Below are positions 6,871-14,620 of a DNA stretch of 64,000 nucleotides, one piece after another. Within the stretch, counting starts at the first letter, position 1; each line of letters starts with the position of its first letter. Position numbers and translations under genes: made by a program. The stretch is from Arthrobacter sp. FW306-07-I (lineage in GTDB: Bacteria > Actinomycetota > Actinomycetes > Actinomycetales > Micrococcaceae). The notes below the pieces were generated by a model, which was not told the origin of the DNA, searched no databases, and saw nothing but the letters and a program-made list of their open reading frames with translations. The stretch spans positions 37,758-101,757 of the forward strand of contig NZ_CP084551.1 in assembly GCF_021800405.1 (NCBI RefSeq), read 5' to 3'.

Positions 6871-7863
6871 CTACTGAATGATGCGGCGCTGGTAGGACTT
6901 TCCGGGGTCGCGGGCTACGTCAGCGACTCGGCCCTGGATAATCACTTCCCGCAACAGCACGGCGAGGCGGAAACCTGCAGCGTCCTCGGTAGCGAGCTTC
7001 AGGTACCGGTCGGCTTGGGATCCGCGGCCCTTCAGCCACTGAAGCCAGCCCATCAGGGTCAGCATCGGGGCGCGCTGCCCGGCCGGTACAACCTTCATCA
7101 GCTCGAAGGCGAGGGCTTCCGCGCGGTCCACGCGGTCCCAGTCGGGACGGGCGGTGAACGTGCCCATCAACACGTCTTCAAAGCTGCCGTTGTGGGTGGT
7201 GATGATGTCCCGGAACAGGTAGTCGCGGATGTGCCGGTGCTGGAATGCCGCCGCCAACTGCCGGGCGGTGTCCGTGTCCAGCGCCGGTGCTCCATCCACG
7301 CGATCCAGCGCGGCCGCCCACATCCCGCGGGCGGTGTCCAGGTCTTCGTCGGTGCCTTCCGGGGCCTGGACCGGTGCCGCCCACGTGCCCAGGAACTCGG
7401 GGTTGTACACGTCAAGGTCCGGGGCGGACCCGAAGTAGGTCAGCGTAGCGTTGGCGTTGCTGTCCCGAACCTCGTCCAGCGCGTTCGTCTCGGCCGTCCC
7501 GTAGGGTGCCCAGTGGGTACCGGTGACCAGCAGAACGATGTGGACGGGCATCCGGGCGGTGGCCAGCTCGTTCGTGAGGGCCGCGACGTGCGCGGCGTAC
7601 GGGCAGCCGCTGCCGTGCTCTTCGTCGGTGTACACGATGACGACGCTGCCTGTCGCCTTCTCATCGTAGGCCGCGTAGGTGGTCATCAGCTGCGCGTAAT
7701 CCTCCGGGGCCGCCTCCGCCGGTGCATCCATGCGCAGGCTGGCGCCCAGGATGCCCGCACGGAGCGTGAACACGACGAAGGACTCCTTCGGCTCGGTGCC
7801 CAGCAGGTGCGGGACGGCGGCGAGCAGGTCAGCGGAACCGGAGATCGTCAGTTTTTCAGTCAT
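6871..7863 (-). CDS. DUF4192-domain protein
   Basis: The 330-residue protein begins MTEKLTISGSADLLAAVPHL and continues LLGTEPKESFVVFTLRAG, the characteristic opening of DUF4192, a family found in actinobacterial chromosomes and plasmids with no established function. VIVYTDEEHGSGCPYAAHV (about residues 80-100) and the WAAALDRVDGAPALD region also fit. Translation starts at 7863, just after leader repeat copy 2, which supplies the GAAGGA ribosome site. The gene belongs to the set of plasmid genes sharing that leader, with parB and the gene at 8879, which suggests common regulation. Confidence 0.8.
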   Translation of the reverse strand: MTEKLTISGSADLLAAVPHLLGTEPKESFVVFTLRAGILGASLRMDAPAEAAPEDYAQLMTTYAAYDEKATGSVVIVYTDEEHGSGCPYAAHVAALTNELATARMPVHIVLLVTGTHWAPYGTAETNALDEVRDSNANATLTYFGSAPDLDVYNPEFLGTWAAPVQAPEGTDEDLDTARGMWAAALDRVDGAPALDTDTARQLAAAFQHRHIRDYLFRDIITTHNGSFEDVLMGTFTARPDWDRVDRAEALAFELMKVVPAGQRAPMLTLMGWLQWLKGRGSQADRYLKLATEDAAGFRLAVLLREVIIQGRVADVARDPGKSYQRRIIQ

Positions 7864-7872
7864 GGGTGTTGT

Positions 7873-8243
7873 TCCTTCTTGTCCGAGAAGTGGGGTGGGT
7901 GGGGCGGTTCGTGGTGACCCGGCCAGCTCCCCTTCCCCTCCCCCGCGTTGTTTTGGCTGCTGGCGGAGCTTGCGGAGCTGTGCCCGACGGAGACCCGTCC
8001 ACCCGTAGGGCAAGGGGCGGAAATCTTCGTAAGGAAATCAGCGACGCAGGAGCGCCGTCGAAGCATTTCCACACCGCAGGCCCCTGGAGGAACGACAGGG
8101 GCTGGACGGGCCGGAGCGGGCACGTACAATCCGTCAGGACAGCAGCCAAAAAGTCGCAGACAAGAAGGGCCAGGGGGTCCGGAGCCCTGCGACGGCACCC
8201 CCTGGTCCCCCAGCCGGCCGCGGAGCCTGCGGAGCGGACGCCC
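7873..8243 (-). repeat. Leader repeat copy 2 (intact)
   Basis: This is an intact 371-base copy of the leader. It begins 10 bases upstream of the DUF4192 start codon with the ribosome site and ends at GCGGACGCCC. It preserves the uninterrupted IS110 target CGACGCAGGAGCGCCG near 8042-8057, a TACAAT box on the plus strand at 8125-8130, and the CAGGGGGT/ACCCCCTG stem. Confidence 0.92.
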
Positions 8244-8354
8244 GCTTCATGTGAGCCCTGGCGAACACACTCCCCCAGCCACCAGGCGCCCCACCAGGGT
8301 TGCGGCCCCGGCATGCCGCGGGCGGCAGGCACCCGCACCCGTCCCCTGCGCGAT

Positions 8355-8412
8355 GGGCGGTCCGCCGCCGGCAACCACCTCCTGAAGCCGGCCACGCAGC
8401 GGCGGACCGCCC
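8355..8412 (-). terminator. GC hairpin after the gene at 8452
   Basis: GGGCGGTCCGCCGC (8355-8368) and GCGGCGGACCGCCC (8399-8412) form a perfect 14-bp stem, 40 bases beyond the stop at 8452. The arm sequence matches the hairpin downstream of parB. Confidence 0.6.
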
Positions 8413-8451
8413 GCGGTGACCGGCCCCCGGGAAAGGCTGGTCACCTCCTGG

Positions 8452-8802
8452 CTATTCGCGGCGGTCGTGGAGCGGGACCGCTCCGTAGCGTCCGGCGGCG
8501 CGGCGGAAGCGGGCGTCACTGCTGTAGATGAACGTGCCCCCGAACATGTACCACGGTGCGGGTTCCCCTGCCTGGGTGACCGGCTCGGCGTGGACAACAG
8601 TCTCGGCGTTGAAGTGCTTGTTCTTCACGAGCCGGACGGCGGGCCGTTCCTCGGTGGCGGCGAACACCGGGTCGATGCCTTCCCCGATGACGGTCACTTC
8701 CATGGCTGTGGCGGAGATGCCCCGGTTGGAGAAGTCCGTGCCCAGGTCGTCGCGGTAGATCAGGGCTGTGATGCCTTTGGGTGCTGTGGTGTCGTTACTC
8801 AT
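8452..8802 (-). CDS. Hypothetical plasmid protein, 116 residues
   Basis: The product starts MSNDTTAPKGITALIYRDDL and ends with a basic segment (SDARFRRAAGRYGAVPLHDR). Middle parts such as VTVIGEGIDPVFAATEERPAV are beta-rich. The ATG at 8802 has GAAGGGAT upstream; the longer upstream frame runs through a hairpin and was not used. No family was recognised. It is followed by a hairpin resembling the one behind parB. The GC hairpin at 8833-8862 separates it from the upstream gene. Confidence 0.65.
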   Translation of the reverse strand: MSNDTTAPKGITALIYRDDLGTDFSNRGISATAMEVTVIGEGIDPVFAATEERPAVRLVKNKHFNAETVVHAEPVTQAGEPAPWYMFGGTFIYSSDARFRRAAGRYGAVPLHDRRE

Positions 8803-8832
8803 CTGCTGATATCCCTTCGGGTTTGTTGGGCT

Positions 8833-8862
8833 GTGCTGCCCGGCCCTGTGGCCGGGCAGCAC
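8833..8862. terminator. Perfect 13-bp GC hairpin between two minus-strand genes
   Basis: GTGCTGCCCGGCC and GGCCGGGCAGCAC flank a 4-base loop. It lies between the stop of the gene at 8879 and the start at 8802. It lacks a U-tract, so attenuation or mRNA protection is as likely as termination. Confidence 0.6.
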
Positions 8863-8878
8863 AACGGTGTGGTGGTGG

Positions 8879-9307
8879 TTAGGCGACGTTGACGGTGCAG
8901 GGCATCCGGTAGCGGCTGGGGAGCTCGGCGGCGGCTTCGGGCAGATCGTCCGGGCCGTGTGCCTGGCCGTTCTTCCAGTGGAAGAACGCCTGTTCGGTGA
9001 TCGCGTCCCACTGGCGGGCCTTGGTCCGGTAGTAGGTGCAGGTCACGTCGCCCTCGCAGTACGTGGCGACGCCAAACAGGTTTCCGATGCGGTCAGCGGT
9101 GCGGGTCGCGGCAACCATCACGTAGGGCCACTGGCCCAGATCCCAGCCCTCCGAGCCCCAGCAGGAGAGCACGGTCCAGCCGTGCTGTTCGATCAGATCC
9201 ATCCAGTCGTAGCCGCCGTTCATGTGGTAATCGCCCAGGACGGTCATGTCCTCGATGGCTTCCCCGGTGTCGGCGAGGGTCACGGTCTTCCTGATTACTG
9301 CGTTCAT
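8879..9307 (-). CDS. Hypothetical plasmid protein, 142 residues
   Basis: The product begins MNAVIRKTVTLADTGEAIED and is rich in Trp and Cys for its size (YDWMDLIEQHGWTVLSCWGS, YCEGDVTCTYYRTK). The pattern ends with FHWKNGQAHGPDDLPEAAAE. The start at 9307 directly follows leader repeat copy 3, which provides the GAAGGA ribosome site. No family was recognised. The shared leader suggests co-regulation with parB and the DUF4192 gene. Confidence 0.65.
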   Translation of the reverse strand: MNAVIRKTVTLADTGEAIEDMTVLGDYHMNGGYDWMDLIEQHGWTVLSCWGSEGWDLGQWPYVMVAATRTADRIGNLFGVATYCEGDVTCTYYRTKARQWDAITEQAFFHWKNGQAHGPDDLPEAAAELPSRYRMPCTVNVA

Positions 9308-9315
9308 GGTGTTGT

Positions 9316-9688
9316 TCCTTCTTGTCCGAGAAGTGGGGTGGGTGGGGCGGCCCTGTGGTGACCGGCCAGCTCCCCTTCCCCTCCCCCGCGTTGTTTTGGC
9401 TGCTGGCGGAGCTTGCGGAGCTGTGCCCGACGGAGACCCGTCCACCCGTAGGGCAAGGGGCGGAAATCTTCGTAAGGAAATCAGCGACGCAGGAGCGCCG
9501 TCGAAGATTCCCGCACCGCAGGCCCCGACGAAGGAGGGGCTGGACGGGCCGGAGCGGGCACGTACAATCCGTCAGGACAGCAGCCAAAAAAAGCGTCGCA
9601 GACAAGGACAGGGCCAGGGGGTCCGGAGCCCTGCGACGGCACCCCCAGGCACCAACAGCCGGCCGCGGAGCCTGCGGAGCGGACGCCC
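9316..9688 (-). repeat. Leader repeat copy 3 (intact)
   Basis: This is an intact 373-base leader copy immediately upstream of the gene starting at 9307. It retains the uninterrupted IS110 target near 9486-9501, the plus-strand TACAAT box at 9563-9568, and the G-rich/C-rich stem. Confidence 0.92.
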
Positions 9689-10009
9689 ATCAATTGGTTG
9701 CTGCGCAGCGGCAACCGGTCCCTGCGGCGGTAAACTTGTACTGCCCCCGTCACCGGCCGCTCCCCCCAGTTGGCCGGTGACGGCGAGGCTAAAAACTCCC
9801 CGGCCGCACCCTTTCTGTGGGATGCTCGAAGGCGTAAGCAGCAGGATGTTTACACCCAGGGCAGAGGGCCGCTTTTCCCACGCCTGCGGCCCTTTGCCTT
9901 CCCCTCATGGCTGCTTTGGGCTCTTGGTACGGTGGAGGTGTCTCGCCGGTGGTAGCGGGACCCGCAGGGGACTTACTCCTGGCGGGACGCTTGGTGGAGG
10001 GGAAAGCGT
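9689..10009. other. Intergenic region with one hairpin
   Basis: A perfect 12-bp stem, CCGTCACCGGCC (9747-9758) with GGCCGGTGACGG (9772-9783), lies here. The remainder holds the upstream region of the gene at 10010, including a GGAGGGG ribosome site. No gene was recognised. Confidence 0.6.
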
Positions 10010-10312
10010 ATGGGTTTGCGGGACTGGTTCGGGCTGCGAAAGCCAGTGACGAACGCTGACGGATCCGTCCTGGCATTGGCGGCTGTGCCTGAGGAACAGG
10101 AGCCGTTGACACCTGAGCAAGTGGCTGAACTAAAGGATGCTTGGGCAGAGCTTGCCGAGGCGGCCAAAGAGTCAGCTGCCACGAGCTTCCATGCCTGTTC
10201 ACGGGGCGCCCAGCCCTGGCAGGAAGACCCGGCAGCTGTGCGGAGCATGGCGGCCTTGCTTCGCAGCCTCCGCAAGGAGGAGGCTGCAACGCAAGGTTCG
10301 CCGATCCGATAA
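10010..10312 (+). CDS. Hypothetical protein, 100 residues
   Basis: The product begins MGLRDWFGLRKPVTNADGSV. It has an acidic helical middle (LTPEQVAELKDAWAELAEAA) and a second helix near residues 74-90 (AAVRSMAALLRSLRKEEA). A GGAGGGG ribosome site sits seven bases before the ATG. It lies 48 bases upstream of the ligase pseudogene on the same strand. No family was recognised. Confidence 0.65.
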   Translation: MGLRDWFGLRKPVTNADGSVLALAAVPEEQEPLTPEQVAELKDAWAELAEAAKESAATSFHACSRGAQPWQEDPAAVRSMAALLRSLRKEEAATQGSPIR

Positions 10313-10359
10313 GTCGGAGCAGACGTCCCGTGCCGACGTTTCTCCTCTAGGCTGGGCGG

Positions 10360-11350
10360 ATGGCCGAGTCCCTGCCGCCGGCACTGCAACCACCGGTCGC
10401 GGTTACCCTGGCCAAACTCATCAAGGCCTTCCCTGGCCGCAACGCGCTGCCCGGCGGCCTATGGGCAGAACCCAAATGGGATGGCTACCGGACGACACCC
10501 TTCATTGAGGCCGATCAGGTGACGCTGTGGTCCCGACAGGGCAAAGAACTTACCCGGATCCTGCCTGATCTGGCCGAAGCCCTCGCAAATCAGGTACCAC
10601 ATCTGGATGCGTTATCGACGGCGAAGCCGTGATCTGGAGCCAGGGCCGGCTGAACTTCACCGCCCTGCAGCAGCGCCTGGGCGCCGGACCAAAAACCCTC
10701 CCCGGACTGCTCGCCGCGGCACCTGCCACTTACGTGGCGTTCGATGTGCTGGCCGTCGCCGGGCATGACGCCAGGGACCTGCCTCTGAGCCAGCGGCGGG
10801 CGCTCCTTGAAGAACTCGCCAACGGCTGGGAGCCGCCGCTGTCCCTCTCCCCCACCACCACGGACCGGGAGGTAGCAGCACAGTGGTTCGAGGACCTGCC
10901 ACCGACAGGGATTGAAGGGCTGGTCATCAAGGATTTGAACCAGCCCTACACCCCGGGTGCCCGCTCATGGCTGAAGCTCAAACACCGAGAAACCGTAGAC
11001 ATCATCTGCGGCGCAGTGATCGGACCCATCAGCCAACCTTCTGAAGTTGTCGCCGGCCTCGTCCTGGGCGGCGAGCTGCGGATCGTAGGCCGCTCCACGC
11101 CACTGAAGACGAGGGAAAGCCGGGAACTGGCGCGATGGCTACAGCCCCCATTGCGTGAGCACCCCTGGACAGGTTCAACCGCGACAAGGAACCCGTGACG
11201 CTGACGCTCGTGGAGCCGCTGGTTGTTGAGGTCTCTGCAGACACCGCATGGTCAGGAAGGTCCTTCCGGCACCCCTTGCGGATCCTCCGGGCTCGGCCGG
11301 AGCTATCCCCTGCCGATGTCGTCCTACCGGACCGGCTTCATGCGGGCTAG
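10360..11350 (+). pseudogene. ATP-dependent DNA ligase, frameshifted
   Basis: The N-terminal part has the adenylation motif WAEPKWDGYR with the nucleotide-binding Lys near residue 39. Near 10610 the frame is lost: ANQVPHLD should continue into CVIDGEAVIWSQGRLNFTAL, which is read one frame over, as if one base were missing. The second piece (to about 11160) contains the family motifs GIEGLVIKDLN and RSWLKLKHRE. Around 11165 a second lesion, probably a small deletion, shifts the frame again, and the OB-domain end (FNRDKEPVTLTLVEPLVVEV, then SADTAWSGRSFRHPLR) continues to a TAG at 11350. The parent would be a ~330-residue repair ligase. It is non-functional as read. Confidence 0.85.
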
Positions 11351-11541
11351 CGATCCGTGCGGATCAATATGAGGTTTTGGCGCTCTTCCAGAAGCGCGTA
11401 CAGGTCTTCCCTGGCATCTTCGTACGTGTCGCCTTCGGCCTCGATGTGGTTGCAGTTGACCAAGGGGCTGACGTCCGTACGAACGAGCGGGACCGGCATC
11501 TCTTCCCAATGTAATGTTGCTGATACAGCCGTAAGCGACAT
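11347..11541 (-). CDS. Small acidic protein, possibly HicB-like
   Basis: From an ATG at 11541 this gives 64 residues, beginning MSLTAVSATLHWEEMPVPLV and containing a GDTYEDAREDLYALLEERQN segment that resembles the HicB antitoxin pattern (GDT-hxEAxxNxxxAL). A longer start at 11583 would overlap hsdM. No toxin partner of the HicA type is adjacent. The gene faces hsdM divergently, with overlapping or abutting 5' ends. Family membership is uncertain. Confidence 0.4.
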   Translation of the reverse strand: MSLTAVSATLHWEEMPVPLVRTDVSPLVNCNHIEAEGDTYEDAREDLYALLEERQNLILIRTDR

Positions 11542-11555
11542 GAAACTGGGTAGGC

Positions 11556-13505
11556 ATGACAGTACCAACAGCGATTTCTGCAAGTTCTAGAACGACGGCG
11601 CGGATCGTCTGGGAAACTGCCGATAAATTTCTTCGCGATGTGGTCGAGGAAGAGGATTACGGTGACTACATTCTGCCGTTCACGGTCCTACGGCGCTTGG
11701 AGTGCATGCTGGCCGACTCCAAAAAAGACGTGGTGCATTTCGTCCAATCGCTCGGTGAGTTACCTCCCCACTTCATTGATATTGCAGTCAAGGACCGGTT
11801 CGGCCTGAGCTTTTTCAACACCTCTCCGCTGGATCTGGTGACCATCGCATCTGTAGATGACAACGTTGATAAGTCCGTGTTGAGCTACGTCTCAGGGTTC
11901 TCCGACAACATCGCTGATATCTGGACCGCCTTCGAGTTCCCGAGGCGGGTTGCAACATTGGCCTCCGCGAACCGCTTGCACTCAGTCATAAAGCACTTTT
12001 CCACCCTCGACCTCAACCCGGGCCACTTCGCCGATACCGCAATGGGCGACATCTTCGAGGACGTCATGTACCGGGCCTTCAACAAAAAGGGCAAGGCCGC
12101 CGGTAATTTCTATACTCCGCGCGACGCCATTCGACTCATGGTAGACATCTTGTTCGCAGCTGACGATGACTCCTTGGTCGGTGAGAGTACATTGCGTTCG
12201 ATTTACGATCCGACGGCAGGATCCGGCGGCATGCTGCTCGTCGCCCAAAGTGCCCTGCGAGACCTTAACCCAGACGTAAAGGTCACGCTCTATGGCCAGG
12301 AACTTATGCCCTCTGCCTACGCGCTGGGTAAGGCGGATTTGCTCATCCAGGGAGGCCGTCCGGATGCCATTAAGCAGGGCAACACCCTCGTTGCCGACCT
12401 CTACGAAGGCCAGACTTTTGACTACGTGTTGTCGAACCCGCCGTTCGGCAAGGACTGGTCTGCTGAAGAGGACCAAAAAGCTGTCCGCAAACAGGCCAAA
12501 GTTCCAGGCTCCCGGTTCAGCCATGGTCTGCCTGGTACCAGCGACGGGCAGATGCTGTTCCTTGCACACTGCGCCTCGAAGCTCAGCCCCGCTGGAAAGA
12601 CAGGCCACGGCGGACGCGCTGCCGTAGTATCGAACGCCTCGCCGCTGTTTGCTAGTGATCCTGGGCCCAATGCCATACGAGAGTGGCTGTTGCGTGAGGA
12701 CCTGATTGACGCCATCGTTGCTCTGCCTGTGAACATGTTTTACGGCACAGGCATCGCCACCTATGTCTGGTTCCTGGACGCGGAAAAAGAACCGCACCGC
12801 AAGGGCAAGATCCAACTCATCGATGCCTCCGGGCATTGGGACCCGATAAAGCCCATGGGCGAGAAGCGCCGCGAGATGACCGAACCGAAACGCGAGGACA
12901 TAGTGAAGGCGTACAAGGCCTTCACAGACTCCCCGATCTCGCGCATCCTCGCACCGGGGGACTTCATGTTTCGCGACGTCCCGGTCTACCGGCAAGCCCG
13001 CCTCGCCACACGTTACAGCGACCAAGCAGTGGACGCACTGCGCAGCCGACGCGACTTCACCGATGAGCATGTCCCAGTGCTCAAGTCACTGGATGGCACC
13101 AGCTGGAATGACCTTCCGGAGACCTTCCCTAAGGCGGCCAAGGCAGCGGGACTAAAGACTCCCATCGGTCTTTTGGACGCCGTAATGAAAGCTATGGCTG
13201 CGCCTGACGAGGCTGCCCCGCCTGCTACGGACCGTAAAGGGAATCCGGTGCTCGATAACGGCTGGAAGATGACCGAGCGTGTCTCGATGAACGAAGACAT
13301 AACCGAGCATATGGAACGTGAAGTACTCCCGTTTGCGCCCGAAGCGCAATGGGACGAGTCCAAGGCGAAGAAGGGCAACGAGATCCCGTTCACGCGCCTT
13401 TTCTACGTCCCAGAGGAACCCCGTCCCTTGGCTGAGATCGATGCCGAAGTGCAAGCACTCATGAATGAGCTGTCCGAGATGTTCGCAGCGGTGAGGGACG
13501 AATGA
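11556..13505 (+). CDS. hsdM: Type I restriction-modification system DNA methyltransferase
   Basis: The 649-residue adenine methyltransferase subunit shows an N-terminal HsdM helical domain (VWETADKFLRDVVEEEDYGD), the SAM-binding motif YDPTAGSGGMLLVAQ (Asp near 218) and the catalytic motif NPPF (near 294), preceded by FDYVLS. The phrase GNFYTPRDAIRLMVDIL is the classic HsdM preface to motif I. It would methylate DNA in an M2S complex and restrict in an R2M2S complex. Its stop overlaps the hsdS start by ATGA. The region has lower GC than the plasmid backbone, which fits acquisition by transfer. Confidence 0.95.
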   Translation: MTVPTAISASSRTTARIVWETADKFLRDVVEEEDYGDYILPFTVLRRLECMLADSKKDVVHFVQSLGELPPHFIDIAVKDRFGLSFFNTSPLDLVTIASVDDNVDKSVLSYVSGFSDNIADIWTAFEFPRRVATLASANRLHSVIKHFSTLDLNPGHFADTAMGDIFEDVMYRAFNKKGKAAGNFYTPRDAIRLMVDILFAADDDSLVGESTLRSIYDPTAGSGGMLLVAQSALRDLNPDVKVTLYGQELMPSAYALGKADLLIQGGRPDAIKQGNTLVADLYEGQTFDYVLSNPPFGKDWSAEEDQKAVRKQAKVPGSRFSHGLPGTSDGQMLFLAHCASKLSPAGKTGHGGRAAVVSNASPLFASDPGPNAIREWLLREDLIDAIVALPVNMFYGTGIATYVWFLDAEKEPHRKGKIQLIDASGHWDPIKPMGEKRREMTEPKREDIVKAYKAFTDSPISRILAPGDFMFRDVPVYRQARLATRYSDQAVDALRSRRDFTDEHVPVLKSLDGTSWNDLPETFPKAAKAAGLKTPIGLLDAVMKAMAAPDEAAPPATDRKGNPVLDNGWKMTERVSMNEDITEHMEREVLPFAPEAQWDESKAKKGNEIPFTRLFYVPEEPRPLAEIDAEVQALMNELSEMFAAVRDE

Positions 13506-14620
13506 CCGAAAGCGCCGAGGTTGCCCTCCAGTACCTCGTACGGTTTCGAAGCGGGCAAGATTACAAGCACGTTGTTGATGACGAGGGAAGGGTCCCAGTA
13601 ATCGGGTCAGGAGGACCCTTTGCGACTGCCTCCTCACACCTGTACGACGGCGAATCCGTCCTGTTCGGCAGGAAGGGAACCGTTGACAAGCCGTTGCACG
13701 TCAAAGGGCGATTCTGGACCGTAGACACTATGTTCTATACGGAGCTAAGCGACGCTATCGACGGGAGATGGCTTTACTACTGGGCTACGACAATCCCCTA
13801 TGGCCTGCATTCCACAGACACTGCAATCCCGAGCATGACGAGTTCGACGCTTGGACGACTGAAGGTGCCCCTCCTCCCGACCGCTACACAGCGACGCATG
13901 GCCGAATACTTGGACCGGGAGACCGCTAAAGTCGACGCAATGCTCCGCAAGCTTGGTGATTTAGCTGAGCGTCTCCGTTTGCGTCGGGCGACCGCCGGAT
14001 CCAGGCTGTTTTCAATGGGCTTCGAGAACGTGAAGCTGAAGTGGCTCATGGACGAGGTGGACATTCGGGCAGGCGAGGCGAATAGTGAACTGCCGCTGCT
14101 CTCCGTCTCCATTCACCATGGTGTTCAGTTACGAGAAGAATCCACGTCCAATCAGAGAGCGGGTGCAGACCTGACTAGTTACAAGGTCGCACGGGCTGGC
14201 GACATCGTGCTGAACCGTATGCGCGCGTTCCAAGGAGGCCTCGGACAGGTGCACGTAGATGGGTTGGTAAGCCCTGATTATTCAGTACTCAGACCTCATA
14301 GCCGCCTCAGTCCTGCTTGGGCAGAACATGCTATGCGTTCCCCAGAGTTTATTGGTTATATGTCCCAAAGACTGAGGGGGATCGGATCCGTGGATCAAGG
14401 CAATGTCCGCACCCCTCGCATTAATGTTCGTGACCTGCTGGATCTCCCGATCCCATTTACGTCCCCCGAAGAGCAATACGGCGTGACGAGCCACCTTGAC
14501 GAAGTCATCGCTGAGATTGACGCCATGCTCGCCAAAGTCCTAAGACTGAGAGAGCTTCTCACCGAACACAAGTCCGCGCTCATCACTGACGTGGTAACCG
14601 GCAAGAAGGAAATCGCATGA
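13502..14620 (+). CDS. hsdS: Type I restriction-modification specificity subunit
   Basis: The 372-residue HsdS has two target-recognition domains and two conserved helical spacers. The first spacer follows LLPTATQRRMAEYLDRETAK (about residues 125-160); the second follows TSPEEQYGVTSHLDEVIAEI (about residues 320-350) and ends SALITDVVTGKKEIA, the usual C-terminal signature. TRD1 includes VPVIGSGGPFATASSHLY and TRD2 VARAGDIVLNRMRAFQGGLG, which are standard HsdS phrases. TRD1 is shorter than usual. The recognition sequence, a bipartite site, cannot be predicted. The gene overlaps both neighbours by four bases. Confidence 0.93.
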   Translation: MTESAEVALQYLVRFRSGQDYKHVVDDEGRVPVIGSGGPFATASSHLYDGESVLFGRKGTVDKPLHVKGRFWTVDTMFYTELSDAIDGRWLYYWATTIPYGLHSTDTAIPSMTSSTLGRLKVPLLPTATQRRMAEYLDRETAKVDAMLRKLGDLAERLRLRRATAGSRLFSMGFENVKLKWLMDEVDIRAGEANSELPLLSVSIHHGVQLREESTSNQRAGADLTSYKVARAGDIVLNRMRAFQGGLGQVHVDGLVSPDYSVLRPHSRLSPAWAEHAMRSPEFIGYMSQRLRGIGSVDQGNVRTPRINVRDLLDLPIPFTSPEEQYGVTSHLDEVIAEIDAMLAKVLRLRELLTEHKSALITDVVTGKKEIA

